From the NCBI RefSeq assembly GCF_003626735.1, contig NZ_RBHX01000001.1, forward strand, positions 1,922,001 to 1,986,000: 64,000 nucleotides of DNA, in the 5' to 3' direction. Under the pieces are notes generated by a model. It had not been told where the DNA came from, did no database searches, and was given only the letters and a program-made list of their open reading frames with translations. Within the stretch, counting starts at the first letter, position 1; every line of letters starts with the position of its first letter. Below, piece by piece: positions 8,588 to 19,581 of the stretch. The position numbers and the translations under genes are program-made. This DNA comes from Microbacterium sp. CGR2 (GTDB taxonomy: Bacteria; Actinomycetota; Actinomycetes; Actinomycetales; Microbacteriaceae).

Positions 8588-9658
8588 ATGGTTCCTGAAT
8601 CCGAGAGCAGGGTGGCGCCGCCGACGAGGCGAAGGATCACGCGCAACACCGCACCGCAACGACTCCTCGTTCCCGATGTCCTCCGCGGCATCGCGATCAT
8701 CGCAATGCTCATCGCACACGCTTCGCCTTTCGTGCCGAACGCGCCCGGTGTTGCTCGCTTCGTCACCGCGAACTTCAGCGAGCTCGCCTCGCCGCTTTTC
8801 GCGCTCGTCATGGGAATGTCGGCCGAACTCGTGTGGCGGCAGGGCGGACGCGTGGGCAAGACGCTTCTCCAGCAGACCCTTCGCGGCCTCTTCCTGATCG
8901 TCCTGGGCGTATGGATGGCCGGATGGGGCTCGTGGGTCGCGATCATTCTGGCTTACCTCGGTGTCCTCATCATCCTCGGGTCGCCGATACTGCTGGCGCG
9001 TACGCCCGCGGTGATCGCCGTGGCCGCGGTCCTCCTGGTCGCCAGCCAGCCGCTGCTCGCGTCCGCGCGCTCCTGGACATGGATGTACACAGCGCCGCTG
9101 CCCGTTCGGGAGATCCTCACCTGGGTGCTCCTGGGCCCCCAGTATCGCGTGGTGAACTTGCTCCCCCTGTTCCTCATTGGTGCGGTGCTCGTGCGTCATG
9201 GTTTCCGGAGAGACCGTGTTCTGTGGGTCCTGACGGCGGTGGCGCCGCTGGCGTACCTGGCGTGGGCGTTCGGGGAGCGAGGGGGGTCGGTGGAATCGGG
9301 GGAGTACCTCGACACCCTCAAGGACATCGGTCTCGTCTCCGTCGTCTACGTCCTCGTCGTTCTCGCCGCCACAGCCCGAAGAGAGCGTGCTCAACGCTTC
9401 TGGGACGTCGTCTTCATTCCGCTGCGCGTGTGCGGCCAGGTTGCACTGTCGCTGTACCTCCTTCACGTCGGCCTCATCGCCCTATGGAACAACGCCTACG
9501 GCCGACCAGTAGAAAATTTGTACCTCGGGTGGCTCGTCATCGTGCCCGGCATGATCCTTATCGGATGGCTCTGGTGGCGCTTCGTCGGCACCGGCCCGGT
9601 CGAGTGGATCATGGCGTGGCTGACGGGCCGGAGGAAGCCGCTGCGTCGCGTCTCGTAG
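8588..9658 (+). CDS. DUF418/heparan-acetyltransferase-like membrane protein
   Basis: This 356-residue protein has about 9-10 membrane helices. It opens with LLVPDVLRGIAIIAMLIAHA, which matches the N-terminus of YeiB/DUF418 and DUF1624 proteins, and ends with GPVEWIMAWLTGRR, the usual DUF418 terminus (GPLEWLxRxLT). These families are thought to move acyl groups across membranes, but the exact reaction is unknown. The start at 8588 is favoured by a -10 hexamer 6 nt upstream; the frame is open to 8429 as antisense to lepB. Confidence 0.65.
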   Translation: MVPESESRVAPPTRRRITRNTAPQRLLVPDVLRGIAIIAMLIAHASPFVPNAPGVARFVTANFSELASPLFALVMGMSAELVWRQGGRVGKTLLQQTLRGLFLIVLGVWMAGWGSWVAIILAYLGVLIILGSPILLARTPAVIAVAAVLLVASQPLLASARSWTWMYTAPLPVREILTWVLLGPQYRVVNLLPLFLIGAVLVRHGFRRDRVLWVLTAVAPLAYLAWAFGERGGSVESGEYLDTLKDIGLVSVVYVLVVLAATARRERAQRFWDVVFIPLRVCGQVALSLYLLHVGLIALWNNAYGRPVENLYLGWLVIVPGMILIGWLWWRFVGTGPVEWIMAWLTGRRKPLRRVS

Positions 9659-9793
9659 CAGCGACAACGGGAGCAGCCCGCCTGACGATTGCCACCGCGG
9701 CGGCGGGAACGGTCCTCTTCGACTATGAGTGCAGCACTTCGGTCACGTAACGCTGCGGAATCGCGGAGCGCGGGTACGGGCGCGACCCGTCGA

Positions 9794-9799
9794 TAAGCT
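9794..9799 (+). promoter_or_regulatory. Leaderless -10 (TAAGCT) for the HPr-kinase-like gene
   Basis: TAAGCT ends 6 nt before the ATG at 9806; no Shine-Dalgarno sequence is visible between them. Confidence 0.45.
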
Positions 9800-9805
9800 A
9801 CGACC

Positions 9806-10900
9806 ATGCCTGACCGCTTCCTCGTCAGCGCGGTCGGAGCCATCGTCGAGATCGACGTCTCTAGCCGGGATGCTGCCTTCCGATCTCTCGCCTACGAAGC
9901 GTGGGCGGATGCGCGCTATGAAGGGGAGCGGGTGCCCGCGGCATCCGTCGCTGCTCGCGAAGATCTGGACGACGCCGCCGCCCTCTCGACGCTCTCGACA
10001 GACGTGACCGTCGCGGCACTTTCACATCGCCGCAGCGACCCGATCTGGATGCTGCACGCCGCCGGCCTCGCCCATGAGAGCGGTCGCGTCGTGGTGCTCA
10101 GCGCGCCAGCCGGCACGGGCAAGACGACCGCCGCGAGGCATCTGTCGCGCCGGTACGCCTACGTGAGCGATGAGACGGTCGGCATCCGATCCGACGGCGT
10201 GGTGCTGCCCTATCGGAAGCCGTTGTCGATCATCGAGCCGCAGTCCGCTCACAAAGCGCAGATCGCCCTGTCGAGCCTTGGCAGCGGGCGACCGCTTCCG
10301 TCAGCGCTGCGCGTCGCGAAGATCGTGGTGATCGATCGTTCTCCGGACGGCCCGGCGCAGCCGCAGCTCGAACAGCTCGACGTCGCCGAGGCGCTCGAAC
10401 TTCTCGGGCCGCAGACCAGTTACCTGTGCGACGCGGAAGCACCGCTGCACCGGATCGCGGCGCTGCTGGACGCGACCGGTGGAGCCGTGCGCCTGCGCTA
10501 TCGAGAAGTCGACACCATCGATGACCTGATCGATCAGTTGCTGTCCGAGCAGGAGCGCCCGGTGGCGCCGGTCGTTCCGCGCATCTTCGAGCCGGTCTCT
10601 GAGATGACGCAGCGTCCCGGAACACTGGCCAGAGGCGAGGTCGTCGACCAGCTGGACCTCGACGGCCGCACCGTGCTGCTGCGTCGCACTGGGAGCGGCG
10701 GGCAGGTGCAGGTTCTCGACGGCATCGGACCGGCCCTGTGGGCCTCCGCGAACGGGAGCACGCTCGATGAGCTCGTCGTCGCTGTCGTCGCGGTCCACGG
10801 TGAACCGGAGGGCGCGGATGCCCACTCGATCGTGGAGTCCGCGGTTCAGCGGTTGCTCGCCGACGGGTTTCTGCGATCGCTCGCGCCGTCCTGCGCGTAG
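9806..10900 (+). CDS. HPr-kinase-like ATPase with C-terminal PqqD-like domain
   Basis: This 364-residue soluble protein has a P-loop LSAPAGTGKTTAARHL at about residue 98, followed by YVSDETVGI, the acidic motif of HPr-kinase-like (HprK/P-type) ATPases. The last 100 residues (LDGIGPALWASANGSTLDELV, then VQRLLADGFL) are a PqqD-type domain, a fold that binds peptides in RiPP pathways. Similar pairs occur in peptide-modification and polysaccharide loci, but no precursor peptide or maturase is visible here. The 3' end overlaps the convergent BY-kinase gene by 55 bases. Substrate unknown. Confidence 0.65.
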   Translation: MPDRFLVSAVGAIVEIDVSSRDAAFRSLAYEAWADARYEGERVPAASVAAREDLDDAAALSTLSTDVTVAALSHRRSDPIWMLHAAGLAHESGRVVVLSAPAGTGKTTAARHLSRRYAYVSDETVGIRSDGVVLPYRKPLSIIEPQSAHKAQIALSSLGSGRPLPSALRVAKIVVIDRSPDGPAQPQLEQLDVAEALELLGPQTSYLCDAEAPLHRIAALLDATGGAVRLRYREVDTIDDLIDQLLSEQERPVAPVVPRIFEPVSEMTQRPGTLARGEVVDQLDLDGRTVLLRRTGSGGQVQVLDGIGPALWASANGSTLDELVVAVVAVHGEPEGADAHSIVESAVQRLLADGFLRSLAPSCA

Positions 10901-12279
10901 CGCTCGAACGTGCCGTAGTACTCGCGCCCGTAGTACGCCGACTCGGCGCCCTTGCGCGGCACGCGGTTGAGCACGACGCCCAGCACGCGACCCTTGGTCC
11001 GGGTGATCGCGGAGATCGCGCGCTGCAGCATGTCGAACGTCGTCTTGCCCGACGAGACGACGATGAGCACGCCATCGGCGCCGGCAGCAAGCACCGCAGC
11101 ATCCGTCACCGGAAGCACCGGAGGGGAGTCGAGGATGACGATCGCAGACTTGCTGATCTCGCCGAGGAAGTCGCGCATGCGCCGCGAACCCAGTAGCTCA
11201 CTGGGGTTCGGGGGGATGCGTCCTGCTCCGACGACCGCCAGCGGCACGTCCTTCGACGGCCGGTGGGCGACATCCTGCAGTTCTGCTCGACCGGCGAGGA
11301 CATCGGTGAGCCCGACATCGTGCGACATGCCGAAGATGTCCGCGACGACCGGACGCCGCAGGTCGCAATCGATGAGGATGGCCCACTGACCTGCCGCCGC
11401 GAGGCTGGAGGCGAGGTTCACCGACACGGTCGACTTGCCGTCACCGGGAACGGAGCTGGTGACCACGATGATCCGCGGCGGGTTGTCGACGTCGATGAAC
11501 TGGAGGTTGGTGCGCAGCTCGCGCATGGCCTCGATCGTGTGGTGGGAAACGCCGTGCTGCGAGTCCAGCGAGAAGTCGATCACCTGACGTTCGCCGGCCA
11601 TCGACTTCTCCAGCGGCAGCGTGCCGATCACCGAGGCCCCCGTCTCTCGCTCGATGTCGCGAGGATGGCGGACACGGCGGTCGACTGTGTGCCGAACGAA
11701 CGCGTAAACGAGGCCGGCGGCGATGCCGATGAGCGCACCGAGGACGACGTTGAGCCGGGTGTTGGGCGAGGTGGGAGCCGTCGGAAGCCGAGCTGAGTCG
11801 CCGACGACCAGCGAGATCGCGGCCGGGGTCTCAGCAGTGCCGCCCTCGAGCTTCTCGATCTCGATCGCCATACCGTCGAGCCACGCCTGAGCGAGCGCTT
11901 GCGCCTCTTCCGGTGTGGGCCCGGTGGCGGTGACCATCAACGCCGTCGTGTCGATCGGGTTCGTCACGGTGATGCGGTTGACCAGAGCATCGGGCGAGGC
12001 GTCGATGTCGAGTTCGTCGATCGCGTGCTCGGCGACCGCGCTCCACGAACCGAGGTTCAGGTACGACTTCACACGGCTCTGCGCCAGCTGATTGCCGACC
12101 AGTGCACTCCCGCTCGTGCCGTCGCCGCCGACAGACGTGACGATCCCCGTCGTGTCGGCCGAGTACACGCGCGGCTGCAGGCTGCTCCACCCGAACGCGG
12201 CGAGTGCTCCGACGACCGTGGCGACGACGACGACGACCCAATGCGCCCGCAGGATGCGCGCGTAGTCTCTGAGTTCCAA
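10846..12279 (-). CDS. Wzz/BY-kinase: polysaccharide co-polymerase and tyrosine autokinase
   Basis: The 477-residue protein joins a Wzz-type chain-length domain (two membrane helices, about residues 14-33 and 173-195) to a bacterial tyrosine kinase. Kinase motifs are a Walker A (SSVPGDGKST), Walker A' (LIDCDLRRP) and Walker B (AIVILDSPP). The C-terminus has a tyrosine cluster (YYGREYYGTFERY) suitable for autophosphorylation. It controls polymer length and export. Translation appears to start at TTG (12277-12279) behind a GAGGGG. The tyrosine phosphatase gene is just upstream, so the two likely form a phosphorylation switch. Confidence 0.88.
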   Translation of the reverse strand: MELRDYARILRAHWVVVVVATVVGALAAFGWSSLQPRVYSADTTGIVTSVGGDGTSGSALVGNQLAQSRVKSYLNLGSWSAVAEHAIDELDIDASPDALVNRITVTNPIDTTALMVTATGPTPEEAQALAQAWLDGMAIEIEKLEGGTAETPAAISLVVGDSARLPTAPTSPNTRLNVVLGALIGIAAGLVYAFVRHTVDRRVRHPRDIERETGASVIGTLPLEKSMAGERQVIDFSLDSQHGVSHHTIEAMRELRTNLQFIDVDNPPRIIVVTSSVPGDGKSTVSVNLASSLAAAGQWAILIDCDLRRPVVADIFGMSHDVGLTDVLAGRAELQDVAHRPSKDVPLAVVGAGRIPPNPSELLGSRRMRDFLGEISKSAIVILDSPPVLPVTDAAVLAAGADGVLIVVSSGKTTFDMLQRAISAITRTKGRVLGVVLNRVPRKGAESAYYGREYYGTFERYAQDGASDRRNPSASNR

Positions 12280-12370
12280 CTGCTTATCCCCTCGTGTATC
12301 CCGCGGGGAGCTCGGGATGCATGGATGAGAATGAGCATACGGTGAACGTCACCGCAGCGGCAGGCGCCGG

Positions 12371-13162
12371 TCAGCCGATGGTGGCGCGCACGATCCGTTC
12401 GACCTCGTCGAGGGCCGGGACCAGCTCGGCGGCGGAGCGCGCGTACGTCTCACGGGAGCGTCGGTAGGGGTCGACGACGTCGTCTTCGTCGCCACTGGCT
12501 CGACTGAGGCCACGCTGGTCGATAACGGTCTGGAGGACGGCAGCGAAACGTTCCTTCGGCGACTCGCCCGCAGCATCCGCCACGGCCTTCGCCTCGTCTG
12601 TGCTCACCGAGGAGGCGAGACGTGCGAACTCGCGTACGGTGAATGTCCGGCGGAGCCGGTTCGGCATCATCTTCACCACGTGCGAGCGGTGTTCGCGCGC
12701 CATCGCCAAGACGAGGTCGGCGTCGACGAGGAGCGGTTCGACGAGATAACGCGCTTGATGCGCCGACGAGATCTCTGCGGCCGCCCCCGCCTGCGCGGCG
12801 AGTTCGAGAGCAGGCTCGGGCATCCCATGGCCGACGAGCGCGTGGGTGCCGGCGCTGTGTACCCGCACGCCGAGCGACTCCAACCGCGTGCGCAGCAGCA
12901 CCTCGGCCAGCGGAGACCGGCAGATGTTGCCCGTGCACACGGTGAGGATCGTCAGCGCCGCCGACGAAGCGGCGACAGGCGCCGGGCCGCCCAGGAAACC
13001 GGACAGCGGGGCGCCCTGTGCCGCCGGCGCGGGCGGAGTGGACGTGGGCGAAGGGGCCTCCGACGGAACAGGCGTCGCCACGGCGTCCGCGGACGCCTGC
13101 TTCTTGCGCCACTCTCGGCGACTCATGCCGGGGGGCGGCCCATCCTGACGGTTCGATCTCAC
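12371..13162 (-). CDS. Low-molecular-weight protein tyrosine phosphatase
   Basis: This 263-residue protein has the active-site loop VCTGNICRSP (C-x5-R-S) at about residue 75 and the general-acid DPYRRS near residue 240. The family usually has about 150-180 residues; here a 65-residue proline/alanine-rich N-terminal extension and some insertions make it longer. Its likely substrate is the tyrosine-rich tail of the adjacent BY-kinase. The start overlaps the VanZ stop by 4 bases, so the two are translationally coupled. Confidence 0.85.
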   Translation of the reverse strand: MRSNRQDGPPPGMSRREWRKKQASADAVATPVPSEAPSPTSTPPAPAAQGAPLSGFLGGPAPVAASSAALTILTVCTGNICRSPLAEVLLRTRLESLGVRVHSAGTHALVGHGMPEPALELAAQAGAAAEISSAHQARYLVEPLLVDADLVLAMAREHRSHVVKMMPNRLRRTFTVREFARLASSVSTDEAKAVADAAGESPKERFAAVLQTVIDQRGLSRASGDEDDVVDPYRRSRETYARSAAELVPALDEVERIVRATIG

Positions 13163-13632
13163 GCGATCAGCCTACGGCTCTCCTCGGGGCGCGGGACTTC
13201 GAGCAGCAGGATGACGACCGCCACGATCGCTGCGCCGAGGAAAGTGCCGAGAGTGTTGGCGATGAGATCGGAGATCGTGGGGGAGCGAGATGGCATGAAC
13301 CCCTGAACCGCCTCGATCACCACGGTCATCGCTGCGCCGACCACGACCACCTGCCACAGCCGCAGCCGCGTCCACCCGAGGGCGAGCAGCAGGCCGATCG
13401 GCACGAACAGGGCGACGTTCGCCAAGAACTCCAGCACCACTGCGCTCGAATAATAATCGGCGATGCCTCGTGCAGCGATCCATTTCGCCAGGATGCCGAC
13501 CAGCCCCGTCACCTTCGCTGAGATCGTCGCGGGCAACCACACCGTGAATCCCACGAAGAGCAGATAGTCGACCAGCAGCACCCGAGCTACCACGAACCCG
13601 GAGCGGGTGCGAGCAGCGGGAGAAGTGGCCAT
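13159..13632 (-). CDS. VanZ-family membrane protein
   Basis: This 157-residue protein has about four membrane helices. The motifs NVALFVPIGLLLALGW and FMPSRSPTISDLIANTLGTFLGA match the VanZ/teicoplanin-resistance-like family, whose function is unclear. The ATG at 13632 follows a TAGCAT hexamer by 6 nt, so it probably heads a leaderless transcript with the phosphatase gene. Confidence 0.75.
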   Translation of the reverse strand: MATSPAARTRSGFVVARVLLVDYLLFVGFTVWLPATISAKVTGLVGILAKWIAARGIADYYSSAVVLEFLANVALFVPIGLLLALGWTRLRLWQVVVVGAAMTVVIEAVQGFMPSRSPTISDLIANTLGTFLGAAIVAVVILLLEVPRPEESRRLIA

Positions 13633-13638
13633 GTCGTC

Positions 13639-13644
13639 ATGCTA
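13639..13644 (-). promoter_or_regulatory. Leaderless -10 (TAGCAT) for vanZ/phosphatase genes
   Basis: On the minus strand TAGCAT ends 6 nt before the ATG at 13632. Confidence 0.45.
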
Positions 13645-13667
13645 GCCAGCGCCCCCGACCGCGGCTC

Positions 13668-14612
13668 TCAGCTTCGGGCTCCGCTCCAACTCAGCTGCTC
13701 GATGTAACGCAGCAGCACCCCTTCGCGCAGAGCCCACGGCGACACCTCGAGTTCGTCGATGTCGAGCGCCCTCATCGCCGTATGCAGCGAGACCGCCGCC
13801 GCCACGATCTGGAAGGTGCGGTCGGGCGTGATCCCCGGCAGCTCTTGCCGAGCGGATGCCGGAAGCCGCGCGAGCCGCGGGATCCAGGAACCGAGCGAGG
13901 CTCGGGGCAGCAGCATCCGGTCAGTGCCGGACCACCCGGGTGCCGGATAGCCGGCGAGCCGGGCCAGCGATCGGATCGCCTTCGACGACCCGACGACATG
14001 GTCGGGCTTCGGCAGACTCACGAACCGCGGCAGGACGTCGGCGAGTGTCTTCCGCGCATGCGCGCGAAGCCGTTCCACGTCGTCTTCTCCGGGCGGGTCC
14101 TGGGGGAGGAACTGCACCGTCATGCGTCCGGCACCCAGGGGGACGGATGCCGCAGCATCCGGCAGTTCCTCCGCGCCGGCGGCGATCTCCAGCGAGCCGC
14201 CGCCGATGTCGAGCAGCAGCAGTTGGCCGGCCGACCAGCCGAACCAGCGGCGCACCGCGAGAAAAGTCAGCTCGGCTTCCGTCTCGCCGTCGAGCACCTG
14301 CAGCGGCTGGCCGAGGGCTGCCTCGATGCGGGCGATCACCTCGACTCCATTGCGCGCGTCGCGCACCGCGCTCGTCGCCGTCGCCAGCAGGGCGTCCACC
14401 CGTTCGGTCTCGGCGACACGTCGCGCCTGGGCGACGGCCGCCTCGAGAGCAGACACACCTTCTTCGGAGATGGCGCCGTCGGGAGTGAGGTATCGCATGA
14501 GCCGGAGCACCGTGCGATCGCTCGTCTTGGCAAGCGGCCGACCGCCAGGGCGCACGTCAGCGGCCAGCATGTGGACGGTGTTGGAACCGATGTCGAGGAC
14601 TCCCAGGCGCAC
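13668..14612 (-). CDS. Ppx/GppA family phosphatase
   Basis: This 314-residue protein begins [17 protein letters not shown], the first phosphate-binding motif of the ASKHA fold in Ppx/GppA enzymes, and has [13 protein letters not shown] as the second. These enzymes hydrolyse polyphosphate or pppGpp. It is shorter than two-domain Ppx (about 500 residues) and lacks the C-terminal HD-like domain, as is usual for the short actinobacterial form. The start is GTG, 6 nt after TAGTCT; the promoter is divergent from coaA. Confidence 0.85.
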   Translation of the reverse strand: MRLGVLDIGSNTVHMLAADVRPGGRPLAKTSDRTVLRLMRYLTPDGAISEEGVSALEAAVAQARRVAETERVDALLATATSAVRDARNGVEVIARIEAALGQPLQVLDGETEAELTFLAVRRWFGWSAGQLLLLDIGGGSLEIAAGAEELPDAAASVPLGAGRMTVQFLPQDPPGEDDVERLRAHARKTLADVLPRFVSLPKPDHVVGSSKAIRSLARLAGYPAPGWSGTDRMLLPRASLGSWIPRLARLPASARQELPGITPDRTFQIVAAAVSLHTAMRALDIDELEVSPWALREGVLLRYIEQLSWSGARS

Positions 14613-14618
14613 GGGAAG

Positions 14619-14624
14619 AGACTA
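14619..14624 (-). promoter_or_regulatory. Leaderless -10 (TAGTCT) for the ppx/gppA gene
   Basis: On the minus strand TAGTCT ends 6 nt before the GTG at 14612. It lies back to back with the coaA promoter in a 37-bp gap. Confidence 0.5.
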
Positions 14625-14637
14625 CCCATGCCCCGGA

Positions 14638-14643
14638 TACGAT
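14638..14643 (+). promoter_or_regulatory. Leaderless -10 (TACGAT) for coaA
   Basis: TACGAT ends 6 nt before the GTG at 14650. The spacing selects this start within a longer open frame. Confidence 0.5.
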
Positions 14644-14649
14644 GGGGAC

Positions 14650-15594
14650 GTGACCACCGTCGACCCCACGCTGCCGTTGTCTCCGTACCGCGAGATCGGG
14701 CGCGCGGAATGGGCGCGACTCGCGGCTGACCTCGATCAGCCCCTGAGTGAGACCGAGGTCGTCGAGATCCGTGGCATCGGTGACCGTCTGAGCCTGACCG
14801 AGGTCCGTGAGGTCTATCTGCCGTTGAGCCGGCTGCTCAGTCTGTACGCCACGGCCACCAAGCGCCTCGGCGCGGCCACGTCATCGTTCCTTCAGGAGGA
14901 CGACACCACCACTCCGTTCGTGGTGGGAGTGGCCGGGTCTGTCGCGGTGGGCAAATCGACCATCGCCCGGCTCCTCCGCGAGCTGATGAGTCGCTGGCCG
15001 GGTACTCCGCGGGTCGAACTCGTCACCACCGACGGATTCCTGTACCCCAACGCCGAACTCGAGCGTCGCGGCCTGATGGCGCGCAAAGGCTTCCCGGAGT
15101 CGTACGACCGGCGAGCCCTCATCGAATTCCTGACCGAGGTCAAGAGCGGCGCCGCCGAGGTGCGCGCGCCCTTCTACTCGCACATGCGGTACGACATCGT
15201 GCCCGACGCGCACGTCGTCGTCCGGCGCCCCGACGTCGTGATCGTCGAGGGCCTGAACGTGCTGCAGCCGCCGCCCGCACCGAACGACGTCGCCGTCAGC
15301 GACCTGTTCGACTTCTCGATCTTCGTCGATGCCGACACCTCGCACATCGAGAAGTGGTACGTCGACCGGTTCCTCGCCCTTCGCCAGGGAGCGTTCAGCA
15401 ACCCCTCGTCGTACTTCAACGTGTTCGCGCACCTCACCGACGAGGAGGCCATCACCACGGCGCTGGGCTACTGGAACGAGATCAACATGCCCAACCTGAT
15501 CGAGAACGTGATGCCGACGCGGCACCGCGCGAGCCTCATGCTGCGCAAGGGCGCCGACCACAACGTCGAGACCGTGCTGCTCCGCAAACTCTGA
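14650..15594 (+). CDS. coaA: Pantothenate kinase (type I)
   Basis: This 314-residue protein is the usual length for type I pantothenate kinase, which phosphorylates pantothenate in the first step of coenzyme A synthesis. The P-loop is [17 protein letters not shown], followed by [14 protein letters not shown] and [10 protein letters not shown], all family hallmarks. The GTG at 14650 fits both the normal N-terminus ([14 protein letters not shown]) and the leaderless promoter; upstream codons are antisense to the phosphatase gene. Confidence 0.95.
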   Translation: MTTVDPTLPLSPYREIGRAEWARLAADLDQPLSETEVVEIRGIGDRLSLTEVREVYLPLSRLLSLYATATKRLGAATSSFLQEDDTTTPFVVGVAGSVAVGKSTIARLLRELMSRWPGTPRVELVTTDGFLYPNAELERRGLMARKGFPESYDRRALIEFLTEVKSGAAEVRAPFYSHMRYDIVPDAHVVVRRPDVVIVEGLNVLQPPPAPNDVAVSDLFDFSIFVDADTSHIEKWYVDRFLALRQGAFSNPSSYFNVFAHLTDEEAITTALGYWNEINMPNLIENVMPTRHRASLMLRKGADHNVETVLLRKL

Positions 15595-15704
15595 GTACAA
15601 CTTCCGCGGCCGCGCCCGCGCCGCACGGCCGCAGAAACCGCCGACGGCCGCACGACTTCACGGGGTGCCGCCTATTGTTCGGACGACTCGCAAAAGTTGC
15701 GGCT

Positions 15705-15710
15705 TATCTT
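15705..15710 (+). promoter_or_regulatory. Leaderless -10 (TATCTT) for glmS
   Basis: TATCTT ends 6 nt before the glmS ATG. The 122-bp gap upstream shows no other recognisable element and no sign of a glmS ribozyme. Confidence 0.45.
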
Positions 15711-15716
15711 TGAACC

Positions 15717-17564
<1,848 letters not shown>

Positions 17565-17627
17565 TTTCTCGTCCTCGGCCCTTGGTTGGCGCGGGCGCTC
17601 GCTCGACGACCGAGGGCCGGGGCTGGG

Positions 17628-17633
17628 TAGGCT
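17628..17633 (+). promoter_or_regulatory. Leaderless -10 (TAGGCT) for acpS-alr-tsaE
   Basis: TAGGCT ends 6 nt before the GTG at 17640. It probably drives acpS, alr, tsaE and the response-regulator gene, which overlap each other by 4 bases. Confidence 0.5.
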
Positions 17634-17639
17634 GAGCAG

Positions 17640-17999
17640 GTGATCATCGGGACCGGCATCGACCTCGTGGACATCCCGCGGTTCGAACGGACCATGGAGC
17701 GGACGCCACGCTTGCGCGAGCGACTCTTCGCCCCATCCGAGCGTGCGCTGCGCCTGGCTTCCCTTGCCGCGAGGTACGCCGCGAAAGAGGCTCTCATCAA
17801 GGCGCTCGGCGGGTCGGACGGCGTGCACTGGACAGAGATCGAGATCGCTTCGGAAGCATCCGGTCGACCGCACTTCGTGCTTTCCGGCTCGACGGCTGCG
17901 GTCGTCGAGCAGCGCGGCATCCTCACGCTGCACCTGACCCTCACCCATGACGCAGGCCTGGCCGCCGCGTTCGTCGTCGCCGAGGGAGCACCGCTGTGA
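17640..17999 (+). CDS. acpS: Holo-[acyl-carrier-protein] synthase
   Basis: This 119-residue protein transfers 4'-phosphopantetheine from CoA to acyl carrier protein. GTGIDLVDIPRFE and ARYAAKEALIKALGG are the magnesium-binding Asp and the W/AAKEA motif of AcpS. The GTG start follows a -10 hexamer by 6 nt. The stop overlaps alr by 4 bases. Confidence 0.93.
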   Translation: MIIGTGIDLVDIPRFERTMERTPRLRERLFAPSERALRLASLAARYAAKEALIKALGGSDGVHWTEIEIASEASGRPHFVLSGSTAAVVEQRGILTLHLTLTHDAGLAAAFVVAEGAPL

Positions 18000-19102
18000 C
18001 CGTCCTGTTCCGCGAAGCGACGGTCGACCTGGATGCGATCGCCGACAACGTGCGCCACTTCCGCAGGCTCACCGGCGTCGAGGTCATCGCCGTGGTCAAG
18101 GCCAACGCCTACGGGCACGGTGCCGCCGCGACCGCCGTCGCCGCGCTCTCCGGTGGAGCCACGCGGCTCGGGGTCGCCGAGATCTCTGAGGCCCTGGAAC
18201 TGCGCCGACAGGGCGTGCATGCGCCGATCATGGCGTGGTTGCACGCGCCGGGGGAACGCTTCAAGCACGCCGCCGCGCAGGACATCGAAGTCGGAATCTC
18301 CTCGTTCGAGCAGCTCGAGGCGGCCGCGGTGGCGGCGGCCGTCGATCGCCCGGTCGGGGTGCACCTGAAGTTCGAGACGGGGCTGTCCCGCAACGGCATC
18401 GCCCCCGCCGATTGGGGGCGTGTTCTGGCCGAGGCCGCGCGACTCGAGCGCATCGGCCGACTCCGCGTGATCGGCCTCTTCAGCCACCTGTCCAACACGT
18501 CGGCGGACGAAGACCGCGCCGCCCTCGCGCGGTTCGAGGAGGGTGTCGCGGCCGCGGCATCCGTCGGCGTCCGGCCCGAGATCCGTCACATCGCCGCCAC
18601 GGCCGCGGCCATCGATCTCCCCGAGATGCGACTCGACGCCGTGCGGATCGGCATCGGCCTGTACGGGTTGTCGCCGTTCGACGACCGGCGCTCCGCAGAA
18701 CTCGGCCTGCGCCCGGCGATGACGCTGCGCGGATCGGTCGCAGCCGTGCGTCGCGTACCCGCGGGGGCCGGTGTCTCGTACGGATACGACTATCGCACCG
18801 ACCGGGCCACCACGCTGGTGCTCGTCCCGCTCGGCTACGCCGACGGAGTTCCCCGCAGCGCCTCCGGCCGATTGCCCGTGTCGATCGCCGGGCGCCGTTT
18901 CACGAACGTGGGGCGCATCGCCATGGACCAGTTCGTGGTCGATGTCGGGGACACCCCGGTCGCCATCGGCGACGAAGTCGTCCTGTTCGGTGATCCCACC
19001 CTCGGCGTCCCGTCGGCGACCGACTGGGCGGATGCCGCGGGCACGATCAACTATGAGATCGTCACTCGCATCGGCCCCAGAGTGCCGCGGAGGGCATCAT
19101 GA
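17996..19102 (+). CDS. alr: Alanine racemase
   Basis: This 368-residue PLP enzyme interconverts L- and D-alanine for peptidoglycan. The PLP lysine lies in AVVKANAYGHGA; the catalytic tyrosine region is GVSYGYDYRT, and GRIAMDQFVVDV is the C-terminal domain signature. The GTG start overlaps the acpS stop (GTGA). Confidence 0.95.
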   Translation: MTVLFREATVDLDAIADNVRHFRRLTGVEVIAVVKANAYGHGAAATAVAALSGGATRLGVAEISEALELRRQGVHAPIMAWLHAPGERFKHAAAQDIEVGISSFEQLEAAAVAAAVDRPVGVHLKFETGLSRNGIAPADWGRVLAEAARLERIGRLRVIGLFSHLSNTSADEDRAALARFEEGVAAAASVGVRPEIRHIAATAAAIDLPEMRLDAVRIGIGLYGLSPFDDRRSAELGLRPAMTLRGSVAAVRRVPAGAGVSYGYDYRTDRATTLVLVPLGYADGVPRSASGRLPVSIAGRRFTNVGRIAMDQFVVDVGDTPVAIGDEVVLFGDPTLGVPSATDWADAAGTINYEIVTRIGPRVPRRAS

Positions 19103-19581
19103 GTGTCGATCCGGCGTTCCTCGGCCGGCGCGAAGTCGCCACCTCAGAGGGGATGGAGCAGCTCGGCTTCCGCATCGGTGAACAGCTGCAGGCGGGGGAC
19201 CTGCTGATTCTCACCGGTCCGCTCGGGGCAGGCAAGACGACATTCACCCGGGGGCTCGCCGAGGGGCTCGGAGTGCGCGGCCCCGTGCAGAGCCCGACGT
19301 TCGTGATCGCGCGCACCCATCCGTCTCTGGTCGGTCGGGCGCCGCTCGTCCACGTCGACGCATACCGGCTCGGGTCCGCCGTCGAACTCGACGACCTCGA
19401 CCTCGATCTCGCACGATCCGTCGTCGTCATCGAGTGGGGTCGGGGGATGGCGGAAGAGCTTGCCGATGCGTGGTGGGACGTCGAGCTGGAGCGTCCCGTC
19501 GGCGGCGCCGACATCGACCCGTCCGAACTGGACGCCGACGCTCCCCGGATCGTCACGATCACGCGCGAAGGTGTCTCATGA
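19099..19581 (+). CDS. tsaE: tRNA t6A ATPase TsaE
   Basis: This 160-residue P-loop protein (TGPLGAGKTTFTRGLAEGLG) is the ATPase of the threonylcarbamoyl-adenosine tRNA-modification complex. SPTFVIARTH and VHVDAYRL are the usual following motifs, and VVVIEWG is the Walker B-like region. It overlaps alr by 4 bases and the next gene by 4 bases. In many actinobacteria tsaB, rimI and tsaD follow directly; here they are separated by a regulatory trio and the flagellar island. Confidence 0.92.
   Translation: MSVDPAFLGRREVATSEGMEQLGFRIGEQLQAGDLLILTGPLGAGKTTFTRGLAEGLGVRGPVQSPTFVIARTHPSLVGRAPLVHVDAYRLGSAVELDDLDLDLARSVVVIEWGRGMAEELADAWWDVELERPVGGADIDPSELDADAPRIVTITREGVS

Noticed and set aside
15595..15716. 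glmS ribozyme or riboswitch before glmS
   Set aside because: The 122-bp gap shows no ribozyme core; a -10 hexamer 6 nt before the ATG suggests a leaderless mRNA.
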